A DNA stretch of 64,000 nucleotides. Source: Kluyvera sp036759925 (GTDB taxonomy: Bacteria > Pseudomonadota > Gammaproteobacteria > Enterobacterales > Enterobacteriaceae). How positions within the stretch are numbered: position 1 is the stretch's first letter; the number at the start of each line of letters is the position of its first letter. Under the pieces are notes generated by a model. The model was given only the letters and a program-made list of their open reading frames with translations, did not search any database and was not told the origin of the DNA. The position numbers were made by a program, and so were the translations under genes. Where the stretch lies: assembly GCF_036759925.1 (NCBI RefSeq), contig NZ_JAPKIB010000018.1, forward strand, positions 1-64,000, written 5' to 3'. Below are positions 1 through 8,860 of this stretch, piece by piece.

Positions 1-47
1 AAAACCGATACTGGAAAAACTCTAACGCGGTGGCCAGTTTTAGTTGA

Positions 48-467
48 CCACAACAGCATTACCATGCCGGCACGCGAGAAGAAAGGATCTACGAACTGAT
101 CCTTGATGAGATCCGCGTGATGAACGTACTGCCGTTTAACCTTCCGGAACCGAAAACACCCGCACTGCAGGCGTTGTGTCAGCAGATTCAGCATGAACCC
201 GGCAAGCCCTGGACCGCCGCCATGGCCGCGGCCCAACTCAACATGAGTGAGAGAACGCTGTTACGGCATTTCCAGAAACAAACGGGGCTTTCATTCAGCG
301 AGTGGGTGCGACGGGCAAAACTGATGATTGCACTCAACTATCTTGCTCAGGGGCAATCGGTTTTGCGTGTGGCTCTGGAGCTTGGCTATGAGAGCCACAG
401 CGCATTCAGTGCGATGTTCCGCCGTATTCTGGGCGCGTCCCCAAGTGATTACTTTCAGTCACGCTGA
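48..467 (+). pseudogene. AraC-family regulator, C-terminal fragment
   Basis: The frame encodes a typical AraC/XylS double helix-turn-helix domain: a first HTH around MSERTLLRHFQKQTGLSF and the conserved second-helix region ALELGYESHSAFSAMFRR, ending close to the usual C-terminus. A GTG at 117 or ATG at 120 could start it, but the sense frame continues upstream to 48 with linker-like residues (GTREERIYELILDEIR). It is then closed by TGA at 45-47, and the other two forward frames are also closed within the first 110 bases. This looks like a regulator that lost its N-terminal sensing domain by frameshift or nonsense mutation, although the gene also runs into the window edge. It converges on and overlaps the 3' end of the LeuA-like gene by 13 bases, so it may once have regulated that gene. 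Confidence 0.6.
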
Positions 468-2125
468 ACAAGGGGCAATGCATTCAGCAATGCCTGCAAT
501 GACGCCCGCGCAACATCGTTGTTGATGCACACTCCCCAGCGGCTTTCGCCATCAGCAAAGGTACAGCAGATATACGCCGCAGAACGACTTTCGTTATGCC
601 TGCCAAGGGTATGCTCATGATAGTCTTCAATGGCGAAGGCAATGCTGTACCGCGATTTCAGCGCATCGGCAGCCGCAGAAAGTAACCCATTCCCTTTACC
701 ATTTAACGAGATGATGCCTTCTGCGGTCTGAACGCGTGCCCGCAGCGACGTTCCACCTTCTTCCAGACTCTCACTCTGGTATTCCAGCAGTTGCCACGCG
801 GAGGATGGATGGTGAATATAGATCTTGCGGAACAACAGCCAGATATCAGCCAGCGTCATCTCGCGACCATGGCTGTCGGTCTGCATCTGAACGTGGTGAC
901 TAAAGTCCTGCTGCAGGCGGCGCGGTAATTTAAGACCGTGATTTTGTTCTAATATCCATGCTGCACCGCTTTTGCCAGACTGGCTATTCACGCGAATAAC
1001 CGCTTCGTAGCTGCAGCCAATATCATTCGGGTCGACGGGAAGGTAGGGCATCTCCCAGCGCTCAGAAGCGGATTGCGTCCGAGCCGTAAAGCCTTTTTTA
1101 ATCGCGTCCTGGTGTGAGCCGGAGAACGCGGTGAAGGCGAGCTTACCCGCATAAGGATGGCGGGGATGCACTGGCAATTGGTTACATTGTTCGACCTCTT
1201 CAACGACGTGCTTCATATCGCTAAAATCAAGTTGCGGGGAGATCCCCTGGCTGTAGAGGTTCATGGCCAGCGTGACCAGACAAACGTTCCCGGTCCGTTC
1301 ACCATTACCAAACAGACATCCCTCTACGCGGTCCGCGCCGGCGAGTATGGCCAGTTCCGCGCTCGCGATGCCGCAGCCGCGATCATTATGCGGATGCACG
1401 CTGATACAGACGGCGTGGCGTCGTGAGAAATGGCGGCAAAAATACTCAATCTGATCGGCGTACACGTTGGGGGTATTCACCTCAACGGTCGCAGGCAGGT
1501 TAATGATCATTGGCCTTTCCGGGGAGGGCTCCCAGACATCGGCGACCGCTTCACATATTTGCAGCGCAAAATCGGGCTCGGTAAAACAAAACGTTTCCGG
1601 GGAATATTCATAACGCCACCGGGTCTGCGGATTGGCTTCGCACAGGGCGCGAATTTTTCGTGTCGCGCTGACGGCCAGCTGGATGATTTCGGCTTTGCTT
1701 TGGCGGAACACCAGTTCACGGAAAAGGGGGGCCGTGGCGTTATACAGATGCACCGTCGCGCTATCCGCGCCATCCAGTGCCGCAAAGGTGCGTTCAATCA
1801 GGTCGCTACGCGCCTGCGTTAACACCTGAATCGTGACGTCTTTGGGTATCAGTTTGTCCTCAATCAGCTGGCGGACAAACTGGAAATCCGTCTCCGACGC
1901 GGCGGGAAAGGCCACTTCAATCTCCTTGAAACCACATTTGAGCAGCAGTTCCCAGAAACGTAATTTTCGAACCGAGTCCATCGGTTCCGCCAGCGCCTGA
2001 TTACCGTCACGCAGGTCGGTAGAAAGCCAGCGCGGGGCGTGCGTCAGCTGTTTGTCTGGCCACTGGCGGTCAGGCAGGGCAATGGGGGTATGGGGGGAAT
2101 ATTTTTGCGATGGTGCTTGCAGCAT
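455..2125 (-). CDS. leuA: 2-isopropylmalate synthase paralogue (LeuA type 2)
   Basis: 556 residues, the length of the longer LeuA class found in actinobacteria and as a second copy in some enterics. The TIM-barrel HMGL-like domain starts with the substrate and metal motif STDLRDGNQAL and carries the metal-binding HPHNDRG motif; the C-terminal 120 or so residues match the LeuA allosteric domain. By family it condenses acetyl-CoA with 2-oxoisovalerate in leucine synthesis, in the cytoplasm. The start at 2125 is chosen because AGGAGA lies seven bases upstream; a longer frame begins at 2173 without such a site. It stands alone, with no leuBCD next to it, so it is probably a paralogue with its own regulation and perhaps another 2-oxo acid substrate (inference). 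Confidence 0.85.
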   Translation of the reverse strand: MLQAPSQKYSPHTPIALPDRQWPDKQLTHAPRWLSTDLRDGNQALAEPMDSVRKLRFWELLLKCGFKEIEVAFPAASETDFQFVRQLIEDKLIPKDVTIQVLTQARSDLIERTFAALDGADSATVHLYNATAPLFRELVFRQSKAEIIQLAVSATRKIRALCEANPQTRWRYEYSPETFCFTEPDFALQICEAVADVWEPSPERPMIINLPATVEVNTPNVYADQIEYFCRHFSRRHAVCISVHPHNDRGCGIASAELAILAGADRVEGCLFGNGERTGNVCLVTLAMNLYSQGISPQLDFSDMKHVVEEVEQCNQLPVHPRHPYAGKLAFTAFSGSHQDAIKKGFTARTQSASERWEMPYLPVDPNDIGCSYEAVIRVNSQSGKSGAAWILEQNHGLKLPRRLQQDFSHHVQMQTDSHGREMTLADIWLLFRKIYIHHPSSAWQLLEYQSESLEEGGTSLRARVQTAEGIISLNGKGNGLLSAAADALKSRYSIAFAIEDYHEHTLGRHNESRSAAYICCTFADGESRWGVCINNDVARASLQALLNALPLVQRD

Positions 2126-2255
2126 GGTGTCTCTCCTTTGCGTTGGTCTCCCTTTATCCTGCTCAATCAGCATAGGGATTACCGACGCAAAGGTGACAAC
2201 CTGTGTAGCAAAACCGCCAGGCTGAGGGAATTGCCCATTACCGTCTGGTTAATTT

Positions 2256-3164
2256 CTACCGCCGTGGAGCCAAATCCCTGCACCGCTTCAAATGCTGATG
2301 AATTTCTTCACTGGCATCAAAAATACAATCCAGGTGTTTACCGCGCGCAATCATCCTGGTGCGTAAATTCGGGTTACCGCATCCTTCGACAAATTCTGAC
2401 ATCTGGCCTGCATCAAATAACTCATCTTTTTCGGCAATCAGAACCGTGACAGGGAGTGGCAATGCGGCAATTTGTTTAGCGGGCTGACGCGGTGTTAACG
2501 CATTTGCCATATTTACGCTGTAGCGCTGGACAAATTCAGGCCTTAATAACATCACCTCTTTGGGGAAATTAAGCCTCACGGCGAAACGGTTGCCACACAG
2601 TAATCCGCCACTGAGTGCATTGAGTATGAAAGGCCACTGGCTTACCGACGCGAAGGGAACCGACGTTCTGTTGTGAATATTGGCTGGCGCAAAAGGCCCC
2701 AATTCAGGGGCCAGTAAAATCAGGCTGTCACTTTTTTGCGATGGGGTGTAACGCGTAAAATAATTGATCAGCATTCCCCCTCCGCTGGAATGGCCCAGCA
2801 GATGAACTCTGGCACGAGGGAACTTTTCGTGCACATGTTGAAGCACCGTGTCGACATCCCGCCAGACCTGCTGCGGATGCGCAATGCTTCCTTTATGACC
2901 CAACGATAATCCGTGCCCACGGATATCGATAAGGCAGGTACACACCGACCCGCGATGGCTTATCTGGTGCGCAAGGATATCGTAACCCGCATCTGAATTG
3001 ACGCCACCGCCGTGATAAACAAGCAGCACATCTTCGACGGCGTCTTCCGGTTCAAAGCAGCGAATAGTTAATCCGGCTACCACATATTCAGCCACATCTT
3101 GAGTCGGCGGTAATAACGCAGTGAGTTGTTGATGGCGGTGGTTAAAATTAATGAAATCAATCAC
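2256..3164 (-). CDS. alpha/beta hydrolase (serine aminopeptidase/lysophospholipase-like)
   Basis: 302 residues starting at GTG (3164). The nucleophile elbow is GHSSGGG, the oxyanion strand region is VYHGGGVNSD, an acid residue lies in AEKDELFD and the catalytic histidine in GKHLD near the C-terminus, so the full Ser-Asp-His triad is present. No signal peptide is visible, which points to a cytoplasmic esterase or lysophospholipase-type enzyme of the Hydrolase_4 group. The substrate cannot be told. It is transcribed toward the leuA paralogue with a gap of about 130 bases. Confidence 0.75.
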   Translation of the reverse strand: MIDFINFNHRHQQLTALLPPTQDVAEYVVAGLTIRCFEPEDAVEDVLLVYHGGGVNSDAGYDILAHQISHRGSVCTCLIDIRGHGLSLGHKGSIAHPQQVWRDVDTVLQHVHEKFPRARVHLLGHSSGGGMLINYFTRYTPSQKSDSLILLAPELGPFAPANIHNRTSVPFASVSQWPFILNALSGGLLCGNRFAVRLNFPKEVMLLRPEFVQRYSVNMANALTPRQPAKQIAALPLPVTVLIAEKDELFDAGQMSEFVEGCGNPNLRTRMIARGKHLDCIFDASEEIHQHLKRCRDLAPRR

Positions 3165-3344
3165 GTCAATATTTCCATATGGGTAAAGGGAAGCACCATC
3201 AGGCTCTTGTAGACCATTTTACTCAATCCGGGCGTCGCTCTGACCTACCAGAAACCGGTGATATCTTTAGCGTGACGGCTGATTGCAAAAGATAGGCCTG
3301 ATAAGCGAAACGCTATCAGGCATTTTTGTCCCATCCACGAGATT

Positions 3345-3373
3345 CCCGGCGTCGCGCCGCTCGGCCGGGCTAC
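3345..3373. repeat. REP element
   Basis: One copy of the palindromic REP family CCCGGCGTCGC...CGGCCGGGCTAC, directly downstream of the symE-like stop codon, where it can form a stable hairpin in the 3' end of that mRNA. Confidence 0.8.
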
Positions 3374-3375
3374 GA

Positions 3376-3714
3376 TTATCCCTGGAATTTGCCACCGGAT
3401 TTACTGCGCTTGATTGCCGGAATATCGCCGGAATCATTCAACGCGCCTGGAAAGGTCTTCAGCCAGGCTTTCACTTTCCGCTGGTTGATATTCGCCACGC
3501 TCATGCCTTCAATGCAGCCCCATAGTTCGCGGGTATTCTGCGGGGTAATCACAATGCAATCTTTCATCACGCGGACTTTAACGGGCATGCCGTCGATAAA
3601 TCCGGCCTGGGCGAGCCAATCTCCGCCAAGGTGAACGGCGCGGCCTTCCACGAAGGAGTAAAACTCGCAGTGGGTGAAATCGGGTACGGTAGTTGGGGTG
3701 AGGGGTGTTGCCAT
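3376..3714 (-). CDS. SymE-family toxin
   Basis: 112 residues. The central part (residues about 28-55: LGGDWLAQAGFIDGMPVKVRVMKDCIVIT region) matches the SymE_toxin domain, whose E. coli member is an SOS-induced, AbrB-fold type I toxin that condenses the nucleoid or cleaves RNA and is silenced by the antisense RNA SymR. ATG at 3714 is preceded by GGAGGC at a good distance. The C-terminal 40 residues (Lys/Arg-rich, VKAWLKTFPG) extend past the core. No LexA box could be recognised upstream and no antisense RNA can be proven by eye. SymE-like genes often occur as strays near Rhs or accessory loci, which fits this region. Confidence 0.8.
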   Translation of the reverse strand: MATPLTPTTVPDFTHCEFYSFVEGRAVHLGGDWLAQAGFIDGMPVKVRVMKDCIVITPQNTRELWGCIEGMSVANINQRKVKAWLKTFPGALNDSGDIPAIKRSKSGGKFQG

Positions 3715-4172
3715 GGGGCAGCCTCCGATGAGTGATTTTTCTCTCTCATTGGTGGCTAAATCAGATGGAGTTAGAACAACCTACTCATCGATACCGGTGC
3801 ATCTTTCGACGCCCCGCTGGCCCACCATTGAGATGGTGACAGTGCGAACGACATGCGCACGTTTCTCGATGAAGTTAGGTCAGGAGGCTAATCCCGGTAC
3901 CTGATTTTGCAGGTACCGGCATAGGGTACAGCGGTTAGTGGGGGTGGGCAATAGTGGGGGCTGGAAGGGGGATCGCAGAAATGAAAATAGGTAATGGTGC
4001 TGTGGGGGGATTGGGAGGAACTTCCCCCCTCTTGTATCAATGGTTATTTATTAATTTCAGTTAGTTAAATATAAAACTAATACATAGGCTAGGTTGTTTT
4101 ATTTTCACAAGATATCGTAAGCATGTTAATATAATATGCACAGTAATTATCTATTTATAAATTGGGATTGAT
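3715..4172. other. 458-base intergenic stretch with a perfect hairpin
   Basis: No convincing gene. Two inverted repeats stand out: CACCAT/ATGGTG (3823-3838) and a perfect 10-base-pair stem CCGGTACCTG/CAGGTACCGG with a 6-base loop (3894-3919). The latter half turns AT-rich toward the following gene and contains its presumed promoter. This is also where an antisense RNA to the symE leader would be encoded, but none can be assigned. Confidence 0.5.
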
Positions 4173-4832
4173 ATGTTGAGCTTTGTGCTTTTTCTGGTCG
4201 CAGTACTATTAATTGTCGTAATAATTAAGATATTACCCCGCAGAGTATGGAAATGGATTGGCGTTACTATTGGTATCGTAGCATTGATTTGTGTAGTAAT
4301 CGTGGGTTACTTCCAATATCAGGAACATAGTCAAGAAGTAGACCGTAAAGCTAATCTTATGGCTTATGCTCAGGATGTTGCGTTTTATGCGAGTTCACAT
4401 AGATGGGCAGCTACTGACATACAGAACAGCCCTCACGCTACTCCTCAGGATGTGGAGTATGCGAAACAACACGCAGATGAACTAAAGGATGCTGTTTGGA
4501 TGCCTGACATAGAAGATTATGCCAAACGTGCCAGAACGGTTAAGGGGTTAACTTCTTTATATGTTAGTACATATACAAACCGCTGGACTAAAAATGCAGC
4601 ACATCTTACAGACAAAGGAATTGAAGGTGTTACAGACGTGATAATCCTGTCTGATAACTACATTGTATCAGAGTGGGAAGCAAGAGAATTAGCTGATCAG
4701 GGTTTTAAGGACTCTGTATTTGTTCAATATTATTCTCTCGATGGTTCAAGAGTTTATAGCTCTAAAAAAGATAAATGGATAGATTCAGATACTAAGAGTA
4801 AAGCTGTCTTTAATGATGCCAATGAAAATTAA
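4173..4832 (+). CDS. hypothetical two-TM membrane protein
   Basis: 219 residues, not recognised. Two hydrophobic segments fill the N-terminus (about 2-22 and 28-47) with a short basic loop RRVWK between them, followed by a soluble domain of about 170 residues rich in Tyr, Asp and Lys. The topology suggests membrane anchoring with the C-domain on one side. The gene is clearly more AT-rich than the neighbouring catabolic genes, uses AT-ending codons and is isolated by non-coding flanks, suggesting recent acquisition. GGGA upstream of ATG at 4173 supports the start. Confidence 0.6.
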   Translation: MLSFVLFLVAVLLIVVIIKILPRRVWKWIGVTIGIVALICVVIVGYFQYQEHSQEVDRKANLMAYAQDVAFYASSHRWAATDIQNSPHATPQDVEYAKQHADELKDAVWMPDIEDYAKRARTVKGLTSLYVSTYTNRWTKNAAHLTDKGIEGVTDVIILSDNYIVSEWEARELADQGFKDSVFVQYYSLDGSRVYSSKKDKWIDSDTKSKAVFNDANEN

Positions 4833-5266
4833 TATATGAATTAACACTAATTCGTTTACTGATGGTTATCAAAGTCCGCTTCAGGCACGAAGCGGACCAA
4901 CTCACTGAGCTGAACTGACCACTCTGAACGAGAAGTTGACGTGTTGACTAATTTTTGAACATATGGGCGCCTAATACCCCACTTTGTAGTCTGCTTTACC
5001 ATGAGGGACTTAAATTTTTTGTTTGCATACTCGTAATATCAAGAATATAAAATCAGAGAAAACTACAAATCCTTATATTTTAGCAGGGCTAATTATTTAG
5101 CGAATTTTTTCTTTTCACTTAAGACCGATACTTAGCAACTTTTATTAAAAAGGTTGCTAAAAGTAAAATAACAAATTTAACGACCTGAATCATTAACGCT
5201 TAAAATAATCTTCAAGCCGTAGGTAATAGTGGGCGTAGCTTCGCTCCGCCCGGCTACTTAAAACCG
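4833..5266. other. 434-base AT-rich spacer with inverted repeats and a REP
   Basis: No gene seen. It contains an 8-base-pair stem GTCCGCTT/AAGCGGAC (4874-4897), a stem TTAGCAAC...GGTTGCTAA with an A/T-rich centre (5132-5160) that could terminate transcription in either direction, and a divergent REP copy (5231-5257) just downstream of the VOC gene's stop codon. Confidence 0.55.
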
Positions 5267-5638
5267 TTATTCCCCTATAATCTGCCCAACATCAATCCGG
5301 TTCCCATCCAGGTCAGCAAACACAAAGGCGCGAATACCGTAATCCTTATCCTGAATCCCTTTGACGATCCTTGCCCCTAAAGCCTGACAGTGTGAGTACA
5401 GGGCGTTGGCATCATCAACAAGCAGGTGCGCGATAGGAAAGGTTGCCGCTTTGTGCTGCGGCTGCAACGTCAAATGCAGTTCCGCCGCCTCGCGCTTCAA
5501 TATCACAAACCCCACCGGATCGCCGTTTTCAAAAACGACGTCAAAATTGAGCCCATCAACGTAGAACGCTTTGGCAAGCTGGATATCTTTAACGGGGAGC
5601 ACGGCCGCGATACGGCCAAATCTGACATGCTGCTGCAT
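5267..5638 (-). CDS. VOC-family protein (glyoxalase/bleomycin resistance fold)
   Basis: 123 residues from ATG at 5638, which has CGAGGT upstream; an in-frame start at 5671 would add an unsupported 11-residue tail. One VOC module is seen as two beta-alpha-beta halves: AAVLPVKDIQLAKAFYVDGL and HLLVDDANALYSHCQALG, ending in FADLDGNRIDVGQ, which carries the usual metal-ligand acid region. Members include dioxygenases, glyoxalase I and antibiotic-binding proteins; the ligand here is unknown. Confidence 0.75.
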   Translation of the reverse strand: MQQHVRFGRIAAVLPVKDIQLAKAFYVDGLNFDVVFENGDPVGFVILKREAAELHLTLQPQHKAATFPIAHLLVDDANALYSHCQALGARIVKGIQDKDYGIRAFVFADLDGNRIDVGQIIGE

Positions 5639-5868
5639 GACTAACCTCGTGGGTATAAGCAATGGATCCATAGCGTAGGGCGGTGCCGTTGCTATGCGGC
5701 TGGTCGGTGCCAGATTGAGGATGACGATAGCGTATTTTAGAACGGCGGGAAAACAAAAGTTTAACGGCTTGACATCGGGTACGATCCCGGCGGCGTCGCG
5801 GTTGGCCGGGATACGAATCGAACGTAGCCTTTAACCAGGAATATAGGAAGATAACGGTTATTCAATAA

Positions 5869-6408
5869 TTAATTATTGCCCGGTATTGGATATCTCAACG
5901 CTATATCTGGAGCATCAATCAAGCGCCTTTCTGAACGGGCCATCAGATACCCCGCAATCTCTTCTGCACTAAGGTCCACGTGTAACATTTCAGGGTTCTG
6001 GAACCAACTATCCGGCCAATATATGAGGTCAGATGGATTACCATCAAAATTACACTCAAGTAATGAAAGCGCGAAAATTTGTTCGGATTCCTTGCCCTCG
6101 CAGGCACAAATGAAATTGATTGTTTGAATCAATTCTTCCCACGTAAAATCTGGGTAAAATTTATCCAGATTAAAAGCCATTCTGGTAAATTCCCGGGCAC
6201 TGGTCCAGGAGGAAAAATCTCTGAAATCAGAAAATGCATAGGGGCTTAAAACCTGCTCGTTCCATTCGGCCATCATGGCCACCAGAACCGGGTCTTCCTG
6301 ATCGGACCCTTCGTCAATTTTAGACAGTATCATCTCAGCGTTTTTGGCGAGTTCGTTGATCTTTTTACTACTGACTTTGGCGGGGTTCATCCTTTCCGGC
6401 AACGGCAT
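5869..6408 (-). CDS. hypothetical acidic cytoplasmic protein
   Basis: 179 residues, not recognised. Rich in Glu, Asp, Trp and Phe, with no signal peptide or membrane segment. The acidic, Trp-rich composition and isolated position resemble immunity proteins of polymorphic toxin systems, but no cognate toxin sits beside it, so this is only a suggestion. GGGA eight bases before ATG 6408 supports the start; an alternative Met lies at 6390. Confidence 0.55.
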   Translation of the reverse strand: MPLPERMNPAKVSSKKINELAKNAEMILSKIDEGSDQEDPVLVAMMAEWNEQVLSPYAFSDFRDFSSWTSAREFTRMAFNLDKFYPDFTWEELIQTINFICACEGKESEQIFALSLLECNFDGNPSDLIYWPDSWFQNPEMLHVDLSAEEIAGYLMARSERRLIDAPDIALRYPIPGNN

Positions 6409-6687
6409 GCTTTTAATCCCTTTAACGTTAGAACATAAAAATAGTGGTTATAAACAAGACTCGTAAGGGGGGATATCGCACTATCACCATCCGCTCACTA
6501 ATAAAGCAGGATAGATGAACAACCTTTACGTCGCTACCACCAAATGTAGGGATAACATTAAGTTATCCTACCAGGGTGTCGTCAAAGCCAGTGCTGGATA
6601 TCATCGACGTCAGGAAATAAGGCAGTTGCGGCACAAATCGATATATAGTCAAATATATAGCGATTAGAGCAATCGATGAGGTTTAGC

Positions 6688-7191
6688 ATGCATTTGTTTA
6701 TGTTTTATATTGGTGGGAATGCGGGAAAATCGAATATTGAAGTGCATGATATTCAGTTCGTTGCAGCCCATGAGCCGCAGGAAGCCTGGCCTGCGCTTCG
6801 TGAATCATGGTTCGGCGATAGCGATAAAATTCATATCGACGGTTACAGCCGTATTACCTGGGCAGACGGCTATGCTGTCACGCTTTCACCTGAGCCGCCT
6901 CAGTCTGCATTACGATTGTTTTTCGTCAATGCGGGCGGCTACAGCCCCGACACGCTTGCCGAGCTGCACGAATATGATTTGTTTGTTGCAGAGAGTGCCC
7001 TGGAGGCGAAGAAAAAAGCGCTGAGCACGCTGCTTTGTGGTGCCTTTCAGCAACATAAAGACAATTTGGTTGAGGTCGATGACTGCCTGCTGCTTGAAAA
7101 ACTCGGTGAGATGTTTATTCATCTTACACCTTGTGAGAACGGCTGCCGCGATCGGCCTGAATGGCAGGGTTACTTGCCAATAGGTGTTTAA
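6688..7191 (+). CDS. DUF1543-family protein
   Basis: 167 residues. The opening MHLFMFYIGGNAGKSNIEVHD and the following paired strands (VAAHEP...ESWFGDSDKIHIDGY) are typical of the DUF1543 family, which has no known function. Start 6688 is preferred over 6676 because GAGG lies seven bases upstream and homologues begin at MxLFMFYIGG. Cytoplasmic by composition. It stands alone between non-coding flanks in the accessory region. Confidence 0.7.
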   Translation: MHLFMFYIGGNAGKSNIEVHDIQFVAAHEPQEAWPALRESWFGDSDKIHIDGYSRITWADGYAVTLSPEPPQSALRLFFVNAGGYSPDTLAELHEYDLFVAESALEAKKKALSTLLCGAFQQHKDNLVEVDDCLLLEKLGEMFIHLTPCENGCRDRPEWQGYLPIGV

Positions 7192-7572
7192 ATCAGTTCT
7201 ATTCTGCTGCCGTTGCCGCCGCAACGGCCAGCGAAAGCCACCGCAACGTGAACCACCAAGTCAGGCTACTGACCAAATTAGTTCATATTCAGCGATAAAT
7301 AACAGGCGATAGCACATTCCCTACTAAGATCCTCTTAGTTAAATAGTGTGATTCAAGCATGAGTACAAATTGCTAAATAATAAAAATGCATTATCTAATA
7401 CTGCCATGCTTGAACTATGGTAAGAGATAACTATGATAAATTGTATGTTTATCCGGCTTTGGGAAATAATTTTTATTACTTGCTTGAACCTAAAGTAAAT
7501 TAAATTTCACTTTATCTAAAGTAGCATCGATATGCTTTATGGAAATCATCACGTTACTGAGTGAGGTTTTGT
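7192..7572. other. 381-base intergenic stretch
   Basis: No gene seen. AT-rich, with a short palindrome CTAAGA/TCTTAG near 7325-7339. It presumably carries the promoter of the following three-gene set. Confidence 0.4.
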
Positions 7573-7932
7573 ATGGGTAGCACAGAGGATAGCTTTCTAC
7601 GAGATGAGTATTTAAAACCTCAGGACCAATACGAAGACTATGATCGACGCGCGTTGCAGATAAAGGGCTGGCTGGCGGCCGCTTCGATTACCGGTTTTGT
7701 CCTTGGTACTGACCAATCCAAAGGTGTAAGTACTTTGACGTTCGTGGCTATTGCCCTGATGGCGGTTTGCTTTTGGTACCTTGAGGCGACATGGAAAACA
7801 TTTCAATATGCAATATCTGAAAGAATCAGAGTTATAGAAAAATATTTTCAGAGCGGCGAGAACCCCCCGTTCCTTTTCAAATCTATCACTTCTGGTTTCG
7901 TGCTTATTCGAAAGGTAGGCGTCGACAGATAA
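7573..7932 (+). CDS. small two-TM membrane protein
   Basis: 119 residues from ATG 7573 (GTGAGG seven bases upstream). An N-terminal charged helix (DEYLKPQDQYEDYDRRALQIKG) leads into two hydrophobic segments (about residues 32-47 and 55-73), then an amphipathic tail beginning FQYAISERIRVIEKYF. Function unknown. It is the first of three same-strand genes (membrane protein, CHAP amidase, lipase) and could be an inner-membrane partner, pore or immunity component for them (inference from order only). Confidence 0.6.
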   Translation: MGSTEDSFLRDEYLKPQDQYEDYDRRALQIKGWLAAASITGFVLGTDQSKGVSTLTFVAIALMAVCFWYLEATWKTFQYAISERIRVIEKYFQSGENPPFLFKSITSGFVLIRKVGVDR

Positions 7933-8055
7933 TTACTCTTTGGAAAGCTGGGCGACAGCCATTTGTACATTTACCTTACTCTCTTATTATTTTTTTATGT
8001 TTTATTTCTTTAGTGCATTCATGTTCGAGTTAAATGATAATCAGAGGCATATATC

Positions 8056-8844
8056 ATGCTTAAATCAGGTGACAAAGGCAGTGCAGTTTCAAAATTAGTG
8101 GATGACCTACGCACATTGCATTTTAATCTGGCCCGTACCGATACCTTTGACCTGCTTGTGAAAAAAACGGTTGAGGCATTTCAGGTGGCTAATCTTGATG
8201 CATCAGGTCAACCGCTCGTTATTGATGGCAAGGTCGGCCCGCACACGCGATGGGCGCTGGATGCTGCGTTGGGAAAACATCCGGCATTTAGCCAGAACAC
8301 AGCGTCGCCGACGCTCGCCACAGCGGGCGGAAGCCTTATTGGTCTTTCCGCGTTACAGATAGCGCAGGGTGAGTTGGGACGGGGTGAATCAGGAAAAGAT
8401 AATCATGGTCCCGACATCATTAAATATTTAGCCGGGCATGGCCAACAGGGAGATAGCTGGTGTGCTGCGTTCGTGAGTTATTGTTTTTCACAGACCCTCG
8501 GCCACACGCCATTATTTGGCTACCCGCTATCGGCTCAGGCATTACATAATAATATGAAATCATTGGGGCATAGTTATACCCCTGATTTAAGTCATCCGCC
8601 GCAGCCGGGTGACATCATCTGTTGGCTTAGAATAGACCCCGTCAACCCTAAAGCTACCGCCTGGTACGGGCATGTAGGCATTGTTCAAGGCTATGCCGAT
8701 GGGGTGTTGTGGACGATAGAAGGAAATCGCGGTGCTTATCCTTCGCGGGTGAATACCTTCCATTATTCATGGGCCAGTTTAGTGGTTTCCGCAACCAATG
8801 ATAAATTCAAAGGTCTGTATGGCCTTTCCCGTTATCCCGATTAA
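8056..8844 (+). CDS. peptidoglycan-binding CHAP amidase/endopeptidase
   Basis: 262 residues. Residues 1-75 form a PG_binding_1 module (MLKSGDKGSAVSKLVDDL ... IDGKVGPHTRWALD). From about residue 100 there is a CHAP/NlpC-like cysteine peptidase domain with the nucleophile in GDSWCAAFVSYCFS and the catalytic histidine in WYGHVGIVQG. Such enzymes cut the peptide or amide bonds of peptidoglycan. There is no signal peptide, so delivery to the wall would need a holin, a type VI system or another route. The lipase gene begins 17 bases after the stop codon, implying one operon. Confidence 0.8.
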   Translation: MLKSGDKGSAVSKLVDDLRTLHFNLARTDTFDLLVKKTVEAFQVANLDASGQPLVIDGKVGPHTRWALDAALGKHPAFSQNTASPTLATAGGSLIGLSALQIAQGELGRGESGKDNHGPDIIKYLAGHGQQGDSWCAAFVSYCFSQTLGHTPLFGYPLSAQALHNNMKSLGHSYTPDLSHPPQPGDIICWLRIDPVNPKATAWYGHVGIVQGYADGVLWTIEGNRGAYPSRVNTFHYSWASLVVSATNDKFKGLYGLSRYPD

Positions 8845-8860
8845 TATAGTGGAGCCTGAT

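Noticed and set aside
3674..3904. 76-codon frame opposite the symE start
   Set aside because: No ribosome site and no recognisable sequence; a SymR-like antisense RNA is possible there, but this is no evidence for a protein.
4874..4897. Rho-independent terminator after the 4173-4832 gene
   Set aside because: The stem is perfect but no U-tract follows, so it is recorded only as an inverted repeat.
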